In this document: piece by piece, positions 1 through 10,298 of the stretch | How the letters are laid out: every line of letters begins with the position of its first letter | Numbering within the stretch: position 1 is the first letter of the stretch | Source: Candidatus Vallotiella adelgis | GTDB lineage: Bacteria > Pseudomonadota > Gammaproteobacteria > Burkholderiales > Burkholderiaceae | Direction of reading: 5' to 3' | NCBI RefSeq assembly: GCF_020541305.1 | Contig: NZ_CP047396.1 | Location: 992,001 to 1,056,000 of the forward strand | DNA: 64,000 nt | Position numbers and translations under genes: made by a program | The notes under the pieces: generated by a model | What the model was told of the DNA's origin: nothing | What the model saw: the letters and a program-made list of their open reading frames with translations, nothing else | Databases searched by the model: none

Positions 1-1542
1 TCATTTGCGCCTTCGCTACACGGCGGATGGCTTGAGTTAGCTATCTTTGCTGGTACTTTTTGGGTCATATCACACGCCCCAACACTGCGCGCCGCGTTGC
101 TAGCTGGTGGCATATTCGGTTTTGGTCAGTTCGTTAGTGGGATATGGTGGCTATACGTAAGTATGCACTTCTATGGCCACATGCCCGCTCTTATCGCCGG
201 TGCTGCTGTTATATTGTTCTCCCTCTATCTAGCTTTGTATCCGGCGCTTTCAGTTGGGCTATGGCATGTGTGCTGTGCGCCATTCGGACAACGCACGATG
301 TTTCCCAGTTGGCATGCTAGTATGGCATTCGCATGTGCATGGGCATTAGGAGAATGGTTGCGAGGGACTATTTTCACTGGTTTCCCGTGGCTTGTTAGTG
401 GATACGCACAAGTTGATGGGCCGCTAGCTGGCTTTGCTCCGCTCATCGGCGTCTACGGGGTCAGCTGGGTCCTTGCACTCGTCGGTGCGCTAATAATACA
501 GACAGTCATGAATGTTAGCACCGAGCGTGGTGTGGTTGCATGGCTTATGCCTGCCAGCGTTGTGGTAGGACTAATAGTCAGTGGCATTCTGCTCTCTCGC
601 GTAACATGGACGCAACCAAGCGGGCCAGCGCTTTCGGTTCGTTTGCTTCAAGGCAACATCAAACAGAGTATAAAATTTGACCAAATCGGTATACGTCATG
701 CCCTTGCGACATACCAGCGGCTTATTACGGAAAAGCCAGCTGATCTGGTCGTGACGCCCGAAACCGCTATCCCATTGCCACTATATGAGACGCCGACCGA
801 GTTTAGAACAACGGTACAAAGCTTTGTAGACGCCACGCACACTTCTGTTTTATTCGGTGCAGTCGGTGTCACGATAACCAAAAACGGGGGCGAGAATTTT
901 ACTAACGCGCTGTATGGAATCACACCTGAATCATCGATTCTTTATCGATACGACAAGCATCATTTAGTTCCGTTCGGCGAGTTTATCCCGTGGGGCTTCC
1001 AGTGGTTTGTCGACATAATGAGGATGCCATTAGGAAACTTTGCACGTGGCCGAGCAATACAACCACCATTCATTGTACGCGGACAATCGATCGCACCAAG
1101 TATTTGCTACGAAGATACTTTTGGCGAAGAGATAGCCTACATGCTGCGCAGCCAGTTGTATCCAGCCACTATGCTGATCAACTCAACAAACCTCGGCTGG
1201 TTTGGAAATACGATTGCACTAGACCATTATCTACAGATTGCGAGGATGCGCTCGCTTGAAACTGGGCGGCCTATGCTGCACGCGACTAACACCGGTGTGA
1301 CTGCGATAATCGATTCAGATGGTTTGGTCAAAGCCCAGTTGCACCGCTTTACCGTAGGCGCTCTCGATGTCAATATACAAGGGCGCAGCGGAATGACTCC
1401 CTATATTCTCACTGGCAATATAACCGTATTAATTATATCAATAGTTGGGTTAGCTATCGGTCGCGGAATAGAACGACATACCTGCCCTAGCAGATATATT
1501 CGAATAGGCACTAATATTTATCTATCCGTAAGTAATTTCTAA
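1..1542 (+). CDS. lnt: Apolipoprotein N-acyltransferase, 5' end outside the window
   Basis: Inner-membrane enzyme that adds the third acyl chain to outer-membrane lipoproteins, the last step of lipoprotein maturation. Frame 1 is open from the first base of the window, so the N-terminal membrane segments are missing here. Several hydrophobic segments are followed by a nitrilase-type domain carrying the Glu-Lys-Cys catalytic triad: Glu in VVTPETAIP (codon at 760), Lys in YDKHHLVPFGEF (codon at 955) and Cys in PSICYED (codon at 1105). A last hydrophobic segment lies near the C-terminus, as the family requires. It sits upstream of glyQ as in Burkholderia, but is separated from it by 1.8 kb of decayed sequence. 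All key residues are present, so it should be functional. It matches the retained lipoprotein gene lolB and the LPS genes in this window. Confidence 0.95.
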   Translation, partial: SFAPSLHGGWLELAIFAGTFWVISHAPTLRAALLAGGIFGFGQFVSGIWWLYVSMHFYGHMPALIAGAAVILFSLYLALYPALSVGLWHVCCAPFGQRTMFPSWHASMAFACAWALGEWLRGTIFTGFPWLVSGYAQVDGPLAGFAPLIGVYGVSWVLALVGALIIQTVMNVSTERGVVAWLMPASVVVGLIVSGILLSRVTWTQPSGPALSVRLLQGNIKQSIKFDQIGIRHALATYQRLITEKPADLVVTPETAIPLPLYETPTEFRTTVQSFVDATHTSVLFGAVGVTITKNGGENFTNALYGITPESSILYRYDKHHLVPFGEFIPWGFQWFVDIMRMPLGNFARGRAIQPPFIVRGQSIAPSICYEDTFGEEIAYMLRSQLYPATMLINSTNLGWFGNTIALDHYLQIARMRSLETGRPMLHATNTGVTAIIDSDGLVKAQLHRFTVGALDVNIQGRSGMTPYILTGNITVLIISIVGLAIGRGIERHTCPSRYIRIGTNIYLSVSNF

Positions 1543-3232
1543 AATAGAATGACTATTCAGTATAGTGCTCTTCTAATATGATATAGATCAACCAATCTTA
1601 ATAGTTAGTTATTCCTTTGCTCGCCGTATCGTTTTTAAACAAATTGTGTGGCATTAATTACGACTAGATATTCTGCTTAGTTACACGTGTAATCGATGAA
1701 CTGCTTCTAAGCGAGTTGCTTTAAAATCCCCTTTGTTACTTCCCCAGTCGAAGAGTGAATCGTAGCATTGGTACACTGATAAATTCAGCTCATATCACCT
1801 CCTAAGCAGAGACTAATAAGCGATATGCCATGCCAGCGGCCTTTCATCGAGTTGATAGCGCACGAACTCCGATAGAGCTTATCAGAAAAAGAGATTATTA
1901 GGATCAGGGATATCTTTGTCTTTTGAAAGAATAGATTTTGCAGATAGTCGTAGCTCGAAAACCGAGAGGCTCACATAAATCTACTTGCTGTCTTTCGCAA
2001 ACTCATATCAACTATCTAATATATAAATAATTCCGACTAAATAAGCTCTCGATTAGCAATAATACGAGGTATATATTATTCTAGTTCGAGATTAATTTAA
2101 ATTATTTTAATATAATATCTTACGTATTATAGATTTAAATAATAATATTATTTTATGGAAAGTACTTGTGAAAAAAATATTGTTTCAGTAAAAACATAAT
2201 AGCCATAAAAAATGCAAAGATGCCTTATAAAGGCTGACAATATAATCAATCTCAAGCAGTCTAACTGCAAGATTTATCATATCTCGTGCGATCTCTGGGC
2301 CAGCGTATTGAGAAAATAAGAAACTATGATTTATTTTTAATACAAAGTGACAAAATATTTAAACATTAACCATCGTCTTTTTACAGCTAATACTGAGTAT
2401 TTTATTATATAAGTTTTTATCGGCGTGAACTCGCTATTTCATCCGGCTCAGAATAAATTTCGTAGATAAAACCCGTTCTTTAATATATGGCTAGATTTAA
2501 AATACAGTGGTAATAAATAAACATAAATCAAGATTTATATTATAAAAATCTATATACTATGAATTCGATTAATTTTTTTCTAGCAACTTTTAGAGGCGGT
2601 AAAATAACTATAAGATACTGTAATTTTTTATACTTATTTTTCAGCTCGCTTCAATGAGTTACTTGGCGCTATGCAGGAATATAACAAACGCCACCCATTA
2701 CAATCCAGAAGAGTTAAGATCCTTCTGATTCTTTACTGATCGGAAAATACAAGTGTCTGCGTCTCACGCAGAGTTAGTAGTGATTTTTTATCACGTGCAT
2801 CTTCGAGACCGTGATCGACTATAATGAGTCTTCATCTAGAAGACTCATCGAGCAGAACAACGGCTATAGCTGAACAGATCGAGAACATGGGAAAGCCTAC
2901 CGAATTTCAAGAATGGTACCAGATTTAGATAGTAGAAAATCTAGAATGCCCCCCTTCCCTATTCTTAGCCCCGAGCACCTCTTACCTAGTAAGTAGGCCA
3001 ATAAAATATTACGATCTAATAAGGATCTTCGGCGTGGGTAATGCGTACGATCTGCTATTCTCTCATCCTATAGATATAACTATAAACGTCTCGAAAGACC
3101 GGTTTCTTCCCGTCTAAGCAATTTAAAACGCTATGTTACAAGCATGCTCGAAGATCAACATGTGCACACGCACGTTCATTAACGGCAAACTACGTCACAC
3201 GCGACTGCGACCAAGATTGCATACTTTTCCGC
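1543..3232. other. Long AT-rich spacer between lnt and glyQ, no gene recognised
   Basis: About 1.7 kb with stops in all frames and a strongly AT-rich core (about 2020-2650). I found no peptide stretch resembling a known family on either strand. In Burkholderia these two genes are close together, so this is either very old gene debris or DNA brought in by a rearrangement. A cluster of short hairpins at 2756-2847 is listed separately. Confidence 0.6.
2756..2847. repeat. Cluster of three short perfect hairpins
   Basis: Three inverted repeats follow one another within about 90 bases: TCTGCGT/ACGCAGA at 2756-2772 (7 bp, loop 3), GTGAT/ATCAC around a T5 loop at 2780-2794, and TGAGTCTTC/GAAGACTCA at 2825-2847 (9 bp, loop 5). 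They lie in a spacer with no coding content. They could be terminators of a lost gene or part of a small RNA; nothing here decides between these. Confidence 0.45.
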
Positions 3233-3238
3233 TATAAT
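3233..3238 (+). promoter_or_regulatory. Possible -10 box for glyQS
   Basis: A perfect TATAAT lies 84 bases upstream of the glyQ start, in the first GC-richer stretch after the AT-rich spacer. No good -35 hexamer stands 16-18 bases upstream, so the assignment rests on the -10 box and position alone. Confidence 0.4.
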
Positions 3239-3321
3239 CTCCATCTTCTTTAGAATTTTTTCCTTGGAATCAGAGGCAGTGTCTATGTGCACATCCAGAC
3301 GATTCGCCCGGAAAGCACTTC

Positions 3322-4248
3322 ATGCTCACATTCCAGAAAATCATCCTTTCTCTGCAATCCTATTGGGATAGACAAGGCTGCACGCTTCTGCAACCGTATG
3401 ATATAGAAGTGGGAGCAGGAACATCACATACTGCGACGTTTCTACGCGCAATTGGCCCAGAACCATGGCGCGCCACCTATGTGCAGCCATCTCGGCGCCC
3501 AAAAGACGGGCGCTACGGTAAGAATCCAAACCGAATGCAGCACTATTACCAGTACCAGGTGGTCCTTAAGCCAGCGCCGGAGAATATTCAAGACCTATAC
3601 TTGAACTCGCTACAGTCGCTCGGACTAGACCTGAAGCAAAACGATGTTCGATTTATCGAAGATGACTGGGAAAACCCAACGTTAGGTGCTTGGGGTTTGG
3701 GGTGGGAGGTATGGCTCAACGGCATGGAGGTTACACAGCTTACGTATTTCCAGCAAGTCGGCGGGCTTGACTGCGAGCTAGTGCTGGGAGAAATCACGTA
3801 TGGCATCGAGCGCCTGGCTATGCATCTGCAGCAGGTTGAGAACGTTTTCGATTTGGTATGGGCTAGATGGGAAAAAGACGGATCAGCTGGCACAGCACTT
3901 CACCAAGTGACCTACAGAGACGTATTTCTCCAGAATGAGATAGAGCAGTCAATATATAACTTCGAGCAATCAAACGCTGAGCTACTATTTATGTTTTTTA
4001 ATGCATACGAGAGCGAAGCGCGACGCATCATCGAGAAACGGCTCGCGCTGCCGTCCTACGAGTTGATCTTAAAAGCGGCACATATATTTAACCTCCTGGA
4101 TGCTCGCGGGGCCATCTCTGTCACTGAGCGCGCTACCTATATCAGCCGTATTCGCGCGTTGGCGCGACTAGTTGCACAGACATACTACGATTCTCGAAAA
4201 GCACTTGGTTTTCCGATGTTAGATAAGGTTCAGCTAGCTCCGCACTAG
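3322..4248 (+). CDS. glyQ: Glycyl-tRNA synthetase alpha subunit
   Basis: Alpha subunit of the bacterial alpha2beta2 glycyl-tRNA synthetase; it holds the class II catalytic core that activates glycine and charges tRNA-Gly in the cytoplasm. The 308-residue product starts [20 protein letters not shown], the usual start of the family, and contains the conserved blocks [51 protein letters not shown] and GGLDCE. The C-terminal helical part ([17 protein letters not shown]) is intact. Length is normal. It is followed after 129 bases by glyS. The stop codon lies in the loop of a perfect 11-bp hairpin. Confidence 0.97.
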   Translation: MLTFQKIILSLQSYWDRQGCTLLQPYDIEVGAGTSHTATFLRAIGPEPWRATYVQPSRRPKDGRYGKNPNRMQHYYQYQVVLKPAPENIQDLYLNSLQSLGLDLKQNDVRFIEDDWENPTLGAWGLGWEVWLNGMEVTQLTYFQQVGGLDCELVLGEITYGIERLAMHLQQVENVFDLVWARWEKDGSAGTALHQVTYRDVFLQNEIEQSIYNFEQSNAELLFMFFNAYESEARRIIEKRLALPSYELILKAAHIFNLLDARGAISVTERATYISRIRALARLVAQTYYDSRKALGFPMLDKVQLAPH

Positions 4249-4262
4249 CTGGCGGAGCTAGC
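4233..4262 (+). repeat. Perfect hairpin around the glyQ stop codon
   Basis: GCTAGCTCCGC (4233-4243) and GCGGAGCTAGC (4252-4262) are exact reverse complements of 11 bp with an 8-base loop; the TAG stop of glyQ (4246-4248) is in the loop. No T-run follows, so it is not a standard terminator. It could protect or process the transcript between glyQ and glyS. Confidence 0.7.
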
Positions 4263-4377
4263 ATCGTCACCTCCTGACCAAAATCTACACGCCCCCCCCG
4301 ATTAAGTACTACGATTGAATATCGTAGCGTAAGCTTGGAAACAAGAGCCGCCGGACAATAAGAAAAAATCTACCCCA

Positions 4378-6480
4378 ATGAGTCAATCATCTACTCTTCT
4401 CGTTGAACTTCTAACCGAAGAGCTACCGCCAACCACTCTTACCTGTTTATCTAATGCTTTCGCTCATGGTCTAGTCGATCGACTGGCTGCACGTAACCTC
4501 ATCAACGTTACTAACAGCGCCTCGCCCTCGTTCGAAGCATTTGGCACACCGCGTCGGCTGGCGGTTATGATCCATAAAGTTCGTGCAGTTGCACCACAAG
4601 GCCAAGTTCATAAAAAAATACTACCAGTTTCTATAGCATTGGACACCGATGGGCGGCCCAGCGTGCCGCTAATAAAAAAACTTGCCGCCGTGGGTTTTCC
4701 AGGGATGTCACTCACGAAATTAGAACGTGCAATGGACGGCAAGACCGAGGCATTCTTCGTAAACTACACCGTTCCAGGTATAACGCTGGAAGATGGTCTG
4801 CAGGCCGCATTGGAAGAAACTATCTCCAAGCTACCGATCCCGAAGATCATGACGTACCAGCGGTCAGACGGCACGAGTGTGCGGTTTGTTCGGCCAGCGC
4901 ACCAGCTTATTGCACTACACGCGCACCGTATCGTGCCAGTTAGGGTACTTGGATTGAATTCAGGTGCAGTCACGATTGGCCACCGGTTTCTATCTCAGGG
5001 TCACATTGCAATCTTGCATGCAGACGACTATGCGCGTACGTTGAAGCAACGTGGCAAAGTTATTGCTAGTATCCAGGCACGTAAGGAGTTGATTCGCGCG
5101 CAATTACTCAAGTGTGCTGGCGTAGATTATGTTTTGATGCCCGAAGCGCTGCTTGACGAAGTAAATGCGTTAGTTGAATGGCCGATTGTCTACGAATGCT
5201 ATTTCGATGAGGCATTCTTACATATGCCTCAGGAATGCCTCATCTTAACAATGCAGACGCACCAGAAATATTTCGCACTGACTGACGCCAGCGGCAAGTT
5301 GCGATCACGCTTTCTCGTCGTATCGAACTTGCAGACCGAAACACCTCAGCAAATTGTGTTAGGCAACGAACGAGTCGTAAGCGCACGACTAGCTGATGCA
5401 CAGTTTTTCCTCGAACAAGACCAGAAAAAAACGCTCGAGCAACATATTCCGATGCTCGCTAATGTTGTATATCACAACAAGCTTGGCTCTCAACTTCAGC
5501 GCGTCGAGCGACTTGCAGCACTAGCGGCGACAATCGCACCCCGCCTTGGTGTAGACGCGCAGCGTGCGTCGCACGCTGCGCGTCTAGCCAAGGCGGATCT
5601 ACTAACAGAGATGGTAGGCGAGTTTCCGGAATTACAAGGTACAATGGGCGCCTACTACGCTCGACATGATGGCGAGCCTGCCGATATTATATTAGTTTGC
5701 TCGGAGCACTACCGACCGCGTTTTTCTGGCGATAAGCTGCCATCCACCATGATTAGTAGCGTAGTTGCACTTGCCGATAAGCTCGAGACGCTGGTAGGAA
5801 TTTGGGGGATCGGATTACGGCCGACAGGCGAGAAAGACCCGTTCTCGCTACGCCGATACGCGCTCGGCGTACTACGTATCGTGCTAGAAAAGCGACTTCC
5901 ATTAGATCTTATAGCCTTATTAAGGTATGCATATGCCCAGTTTGCGACTCATCCGAGGATTGTCGATCCCACTAACGCGTTATACAACTTCTTCATCGAC
6001 CGGCTACACAGTTTGTTACGAGATCGCGGTTATAACGCCAACGAGGTAGACGCGGTACTGAGCCAGAATCCAACACGAATTGACGACATCATTAGCCGAC
6101 TTGATGCGGTACGGTATTTTTCTACATTGCCCGAGGCAATATCGCTAGCATCAGCCAATAAGCGAATTACAAATATCTTAAAGAAATCGGGCAGCACAAC
6201 CCAGCGCGTCGAAAAGAAGCTATTGGTAGAGCCGGCAGAACAAATACTGTTCGAGCAGTTGCATACCCTTACGCCCACCGTTCAGGGTCGACTACGCTTA
6301 TGCGACTATACAGGTGCGTTATCTATACTCGCCTCATTACGTGACGCGGTCGATGTGTTTTTTAACGATGTAATGGTCAATTCCAACGATGTTGTATTGC
6401 GAGCGAACCGGCTTAGCTTATTAACGCAGCTACACAAGCAGATGAACTGTGTAGCTGATATCTCAAAGCTAGCAATATGA
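4378..6480 (+). CDS. glyS: Glycyl-tRNA synthetase beta subunit
   Basis: Beta subunit partner of GlyQ, needed for tRNA-Gly binding and aminoacylation. The 700-residue product begins MSQSSTLLVELLTEELPP and shows family blocks such as FGTPRRLAV, ALVEWP, MQTHQKYFAL and the HD-like segment KADLLTEMVGEFPELQG, ending in the tRNA-binding C-terminal region with VMVNSNDVVLRANRL. Length is normal for the family and no frame disruption is visible. A C8 run at 4292-4299 lies upstream. Its TGA stop overlaps an ATG at 6477, but homology places the start of the next gene at 6522. Confidence 0.97.
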   Translation: MSQSSTLLVELLTEELPPTTLTCLSNAFAHGLVDRLAARNLINVTNSASPSFEAFGTPRRLAVMIHKVRAVAPQGQVHKKILPVSIALDTDGRPSVPLIKKLAAVGFPGMSLTKLERAMDGKTEAFFVNYTVPGITLEDGLQAALEETISKLPIPKIMTYQRSDGTSVRFVRPAHQLIALHAHRIVPVRVLGLNSGAVTIGHRFLSQGHIAILHADDYARTLKQRGKVIASIQARKELIRAQLLKCAGVDYVLMPEALLDEVNALVEWPIVYECYFDEAFLHMPQECLILTMQTHQKYFALTDASGKLRSRFLVVSNLQTETPQQIVLGNERVVSARLADAQFFLEQDQKKTLEQHIPMLANVVYHNKLGSQLQRVERLAALAATIAPRLGVDAQRASHAARLAKADLLTEMVGEFPELQGTMGAYYARHDGEPADIILVCSEHYRPRFSGDKLPSTMISSVVALADKLETLVGIWGIGLRPTGEKDPFSLRRYALGVLRIVLEKRLPLDLIALLRYAYAQFATHPRIVDPTNALYNFFIDRLHSLLRDRGYNANEVDAVLSQNPTRIDDIISRLDAVRYFSTLPEAISLASANKRITNILKKSGSTTQRVEKKLLVEPAEQILFEQLHTLTPTVQGRLRLCDYTGALSILASLRDAVDVFFNDVMVNSNDVVLRANRLSLLTQLHKQMNCVADISKLAI

Positions 6481-6521
6481 ATGATGTTCGATCCTTGCTA
6501 GGAAAACGACGTGAATTGACG

Positions 6522-7073
6522 ATGCAGAAGAAACTCGTGATCCTCGATCGTGATGGCATTATTAATCAAGAATCTGACTCGTTTATTAAGTCACCTAATG
6601 AGTGGATCCCAATACCAGGAAGTCTCGAGGCAATCGCACGCTTAAACCAAGCAGGCTACCGCACAGTAATCGTGAGCAACCAGTCTGGCCTCGGGCGTGG
6701 CCTGTTTAACATGGCTACGCTCAACGAGATACATGAAAAGATGCACTATAACCTAGCGGCGCTAGGCGGGCGAATTGACGCTATCTTCTTCTGTTCACAT
6801 ATACCATCTGACTATTGCGATTGCCGTAAACCGAAACCCGGCCTACTTGTGCAGATCATCCAGCGCTTCGAGATTAATCCTGCTAGCGTACCGCTAGTCG
6901 GTGACTCGCTGCGCGACCTACAGGCTGGAGCAGCTGCTGGATTTAGCTGTCATCTAGTTCTGACCGGAAAAGGTCAGAAAACGCTAGACGCTGGCTATTT
7001 GCCAGAAGGCACAATAGTTTACTCTAACTTACATGCATTTGCGCTCGACTTTCTTGCCGCCAAAGACAACTGA
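6522..7073 (+). CDS. gmhB: D-glycero-beta-D-manno-heptose-1,7-bisphosphate 7-phosphatase
   Basis: HAD-family phosphatase of ADP-heptose synthesis for the LPS inner core. The start MQKKLVILDRDGIIN at 6522 matches family N-termini; an in-frame ATG at 6477 overlapping the glyS stop would add 15 unrelated residues. Visible features are the DxD nucleophile motif (LDRDGIIN, near residue 10), SNQSGLGRG, the zinc-loop cysteines and histidine in FFCSHIPSDYCDCRKPKPG, and VGDSLRDLQAG. The 183-residue length is typical. It lies in the glyQ-glyS-gmhB-plsC cluster of Burkholderia. Its retention, with kdsD and kdsC further on, implies that a heptose/Kdo LPS core is still made. Confidence 0.95.
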   Translation: MQKKLVILDRDGIINQESDSFIKSPNEWIPIPGSLEAIARLNQAGYRTVIVSNQSGLGRGLFNMATLNEIHEKMHYNLAALGGRIDAIFFCSHIPSDYCDCRKPKPGLLVQIIQRFEINPASVPLVGDSLRDLQAGAAAGFSCHLVLTGKGQKTLDAGYLPEGTIVYSNLHAFALDFLAAKDN

Positions 7074-7121
7074 TTTTGTGCGCCACGCGCTACCTCAGAC
7101 CTGTATCAAATAATCATACAC

Positions 7122-7868
7122 ATGATTCGCTCCACACTATTCTTCATTTATCTAATTATTTATACGATTCCGTATGCATGTACCTGCCTCATTATTTTTC
7201 CGTTCTTGAACACAAACCAACGCTATCAAATGGCTGTCGGATGGTGCCATTCTATATTGTGGACACTGCAGTACTTGGTTGGTACGAGTTGGCGCGTAGA
7301 GGGCTTAGATAATTTACCGCATGGCCCAGCTGTGCTGTTATCAAAGCACCAGTCCGCATGGGAAACACTAGCATTTCCTGCAATTATGCCGCGTCCGTTA
7401 TGCTATATCTTCAAGCGTGAGCTCCTGTATATACCATTTTTTGGCTGGATTCTGGGAATGCTAAAGATGGTGCACATCGACCGCAGCCAGGGAAGTAAAG
7501 CTTTTAAGTCAGTAATTCGTCAAGGCAAAGAACGGATGGCTGAGGGATCATGGGTAATTCTGTTCCCAGAAGGCACACGAATTCCGGTTGGAAAACGTGG
7601 AAAATACAAGACTGGCGGCACACTCTTTGCGGTCGCTACCGAAGTTCCAGTGGTACCAATTGCGCATAACGCCGGGAATGTGTGGCCAAGAAATTCTTTT
7701 CTGAAATATCCTGGTACCGTTATAGTATCAATCGGCAAGCCCATCGACACTCGCAACTTGAGCGCATCTACAGTCATGGCGCGCGTCGAGGAATGGATAG
7801 AAACCGAGATGCGCCGCATTGATCCACATGCGTATTCTCCTCAAGACGATATACTTGAACAATACTAA
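7122..7868 (+). CDS. plsC: 1-acyl-sn-glycerol-3-phosphate acyltransferase family protein
   Basis: Membrane-associated acyltransferase predicted to convert lysophosphatidate to phosphatidate in phospholipid synthesis. A hydrophobic N-terminus (residues 5-28) is followed by the acyltransferase fold. Motif I is KHQSAWETL with His76 and Glu81, an H-x4-E variant of the usual H-x4-D; as I recall this is normal in betaproteobacterial proteins at this locus, so it is probably not a defect. Motif III is LFPEGTR near residue 147, followed by VVPIAHNAG. The 248-residue length is normal. It starts 48 bases after gmhB on the same strand. A different reading frame at 7076-7312 is a shadow. Confidence 0.92.
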   Translation: MIRSTLFFIYLIIYTIPYACTCLIIFPFLNTNQRYQMAVGWCHSILWTLQYLVGTSWRVEGLDNLPHGPAVLLSKHQSAWETLAFPAIMPRPLCYIFKRELLYIPFFGWILGMLKMVHIDRSQGSKAFKSVIRQGKERMAEGSWVILFPEGTRIPVGKRGKYKTGGTLFAVATEVPVVPIAHNAGNVWPRNSFLKYPGTVIVSIGKPIDTRNLSASTVMARVEEWIETEMRRIDPHAYSPQDDILEQY

Positions 7869-8953
7869 GCACACCTCATCGTCTAAAGTGTTCTAAGCAT
7901 ATTAGAGCTCGATGGTTAGCGACGCCATAACCATTTATCATGAGCAATTTCTGCGTATCTTTGCTGTAATCCCTGCACATAGACTGTAGGATCTCTCCTA
8001 CTAAAATGCCCACTAACAATAGCTGCCCTCGCTAAATCTATATCATCACTCTATCCTTGGCTACCCTCAATCACTTTTGCATCGTTTCTCAGACCAATAA
8101 GTGCGATACTAGCTCTATTCCTGGGTTAATCATCGGCCAGCATGCCGTGCAGTGCACATCATTAGATGATTGGTGACAGTAGACTATCGATTATTGAGCT
8201 ATGCTAGCCGTTATCAGCAGCGATATTCGACAGCAAGCAGTGTTTAATTTTACCGAACTAGCTACGCGGTACACTTGCATGAAATAGCGGATCTTATTGT
8301 GGATCGTCTAGACTGATAAAACAAGTTTGCTATACCTAGCAGCAAATCGTTGACTTTTGCCGTTACATTGTTAAGAAGCACATCCTATAGCATGACTTTG
8401 CACTAGATTTTCCGCTAAACACACGTACGCAGCAGATCAACCATCTGCATATAAGACTGGCCTCAACCGCAGTTTTATTTGCGATGTTCTATGACAAATA
8501 ATACGAGATGATAAGCAGTCAATGCCTTGTTGAGGGAGAGGTATTCAAGTAATAGCGCGATCTAGCCAAGCCAAAGTATGATCTATTTTCGTGGTCAATC
8601 TATGATAATACCGCTAGGTTACTAATTCGGCGGTGACTAGTAACAGAACAAGTGATGATCTTCAGACCAGATAAGACGTCTTGCTATGACTTGACGGCAT
8701 AGTCGTATATGACATCGTTCACTACGCGAGTTCCTATACAGATACTATCATTACTAAAGCGAGCGAAGTGCTTGAAAGCATAGCAAAACTCATAATTGAA
8801 ATAAAGTTACTATCCATTATTGCTCGTATAAACGTCACGGTTTACATAAACCGCATTGTAATATGTTGTTCTTCGATCACCCATATTTGAATATATAACA
8901 TAGATCTTGAGATCAGACGTCAGAGTGCACTATAAAACAGTACGTTCGACATG
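7869..8953. other. Spacer between plsC and rsmA, no gene recognised
   Basis: About 1.1 kb between two converging genes. Burkholderia carries a metallopeptidase (DUF45/SprT type) gene and gloA here; I could not find a convincing peptide match to either, so they are deleted or eroded beyond reading by eye. The sequence is stop-rich on both strands. Confidence 0.55.
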
Positions 8954-9784
8954 TTAGCAACGCGATGTTTGAAGATCCGGTTTACTGGCGTCGAGCTGCT
9001 GAGCCAGTGCGACATACTCGAGCACTGGTATATCCTCAGCACGACGCGAGAGATCAAAGCTCAGTGCGTCGAAATCAATTCGACTACGATAGCATGCGAG
9101 TGTGTTGCGTAACATCTTACGGCGCTGAGAAAACGCAGCTGTTACAACTTCGCTAAGGCGGGTGCTATCAACCATCTGCACATCAGCGGCAGGGCGTGGA
9201 ATCATACGTACTACCGCTGAGTCCACCTTCGGTGCCGGCTTAAAGGACTCTAGGGGAACTTTAATTAGTTTTTCTATTGCATATCGTTGCTGCAACATTA
9301 CGGTTAGGCGGCTGTAATCTTTACTACCCGGATTGGCAATCATCCGCTCAACTACTTCGTTTTGCAGCATAAAATGTTGATCAATCACGTTATCGGCAAA
9401 TGACGTGAGATGAAATAACAGCGGACTCGATATATTATAGGGTAGGTTTCCGATAACCCGGAGTGAAGCGCCTATCTGTGCCGAATCAACCAATGAAGCA
9501 AAATTGAACGCCAGCGTGTCGCCCGCATACAGCACGAGCTTCTTACCAAAACGCTGCCGTAGCCGCGCGATTAGGTCGCGATCGAGCTCAATCGCGTGCA
9601 AGCACTGCACCCGATTGAGCAGTGGAGCAGTCAATGCGCCTAGGCCCGGTCCAATCTCTACAAGCCGATCCGCAGACTGTGGCTGGATTTCCTCCACGAT
9701 TCTATTGATAACGTCTGTATCTATAAGGAAATTCTGACTAAAGCGCTTGCGTGCGAAGTGGCCTTGGTAGTGATGATAGCTCAT
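8954..9784 (-). CDS. rsmA: 16S rRNA (adenine1518-N6/adenine1519-N6)-dimethyltransferase
   Basis: SAM-dependent enzyme that dimethylates two adjacent adenines in the 3' hairpin of 16S rRNA, a late ribosome-assembly step. The 276-residue product has [10 protein letters not shown] at the N-terminus, the SAM-binding motif [18 protein letters not shown], and the catalytic NLPYN motif ([12 protein letters not shown]), then the C-terminal helical domain with [12 protein letters not shown]. Length is normal. It is the last gene of the former lptD-surA-pdxA-rsmA unit on this strand; the two middle genes are lost. No clear Shine-Dalgarno sequence precedes the ATG. Confidence 0.96.
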   Translation of the reverse strand: MSYHHYQGHFARKRFSQNFLIDTDVINRIVEEIQPQSADRLVEIGPGLGALTAPLLNRVQCLHAIELDRDLIARLRQRFGKKLVLYAGDTLAFNFASLVDSAQIGASLRVIGNLPYNISSPLLFHLTSFADNVIDQHFMLQNEVVERMIANPGSKDYSRLTVMLQQRYAIEKLIKVPLESFKPAPKVDSAVVRMIPRPAADVQMVDSTRLSEVVTAAFSQRRKMLRNTLACYRSRIDFDALSFDLSRRAEDIPVLEYVALAQQLDASKPDLQTSRC

Positions 9785-9985
9785 GAGGGAGTGTGTTGCG
9801 AATTAGATACAGAGCAATCGCAAGCGCGATACTGTGCCGCGATCAAACTACCATAATCGGCGCTACCAGTCCCCGATAAGGTCAAAAATCGCTGTAGTGT
9901 CATGATCGACAGAGGTGTGTACAATTGGTAATCCTAGTGTGATGTTGATGCCTCTACCGAACGTGATGAACTAGAGAACTGGCTA
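9785..9985 (-). pseudogene. pdxA: pdxA remnant (4-hydroxythreonine-4-phosphate dehydrogenase, C-terminal part)
   Basis: Reading the minus strand, I find PVL*FITFGRGINITLGLPIV, then HTSVDHDTTA, then after a frame change GTGSADYGSLIAA. From memory the family reads PVLKYASFGEGVNVTLGLP, IIRTSVDHGTALDLAGTG, DPGSLIAA. A Lys codon has become TAG and at least one frameshift is present; only about 65 codons of a roughly 330-codon gene remain. It sits directly upstream of rsmA, where pdxA belongs in Burkholderia. The intact enzyme works in pyridoxal 5'-phosphate synthesis, so that step is lost unless a copy exists elsewhere. Confidence 0.82.
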
Positions 9986-10298
9986 ATTCTTATATTTTTT
10001 GGGCGGCTAGTTATTAAAATCAAGTTGACAAACTTGACTTGCTCCCGGAGCAACCAATCAATTTTCATCCTTCAGGTTGTTGTATTGCTGACTCGAATTC
10101 GAGAAGGCGGACGGCAATAGACAAACTGTATAGTCTCACAGTCTTGCTCTGGGGGTATCACATTTGGATTAATCTGTATAGAACAAGAATTCGATTCCCT
10201 TTGCGTCATCGCTTTAGTTAACATTGGCTGCGTACGGAACCCTAAGATTGCCATCCTCGGATATATAAATGGTTCATATACTACCAATCGGTATTGCT
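9986..10298. other. Short spacer at the expected position of surA
   Basis: In Burkholderia surA (outer-membrane protein chaperone) lies between lptD and pdxA. Only about 310 bases remain here, against roughly 1.35 kb for surA, and I found no SurA-like peptide. The open frame at 10072-10287 on the minus strand resembles nothing I know. A weak hairpin (CAAGTT/AACTTG followed by ATTTT on the minus strand) at about 10020-10040 might terminate lptD transcription. Confidence 0.55.

Noticed and set aside
7317-7604. H-x4-E instead of H-x4-D in the acyltransferase as a sign of inactivation
   Set aside because: From memory this variant is usual in betaproteobacterial homologues at the same locus, and the rest of the protein is intact.
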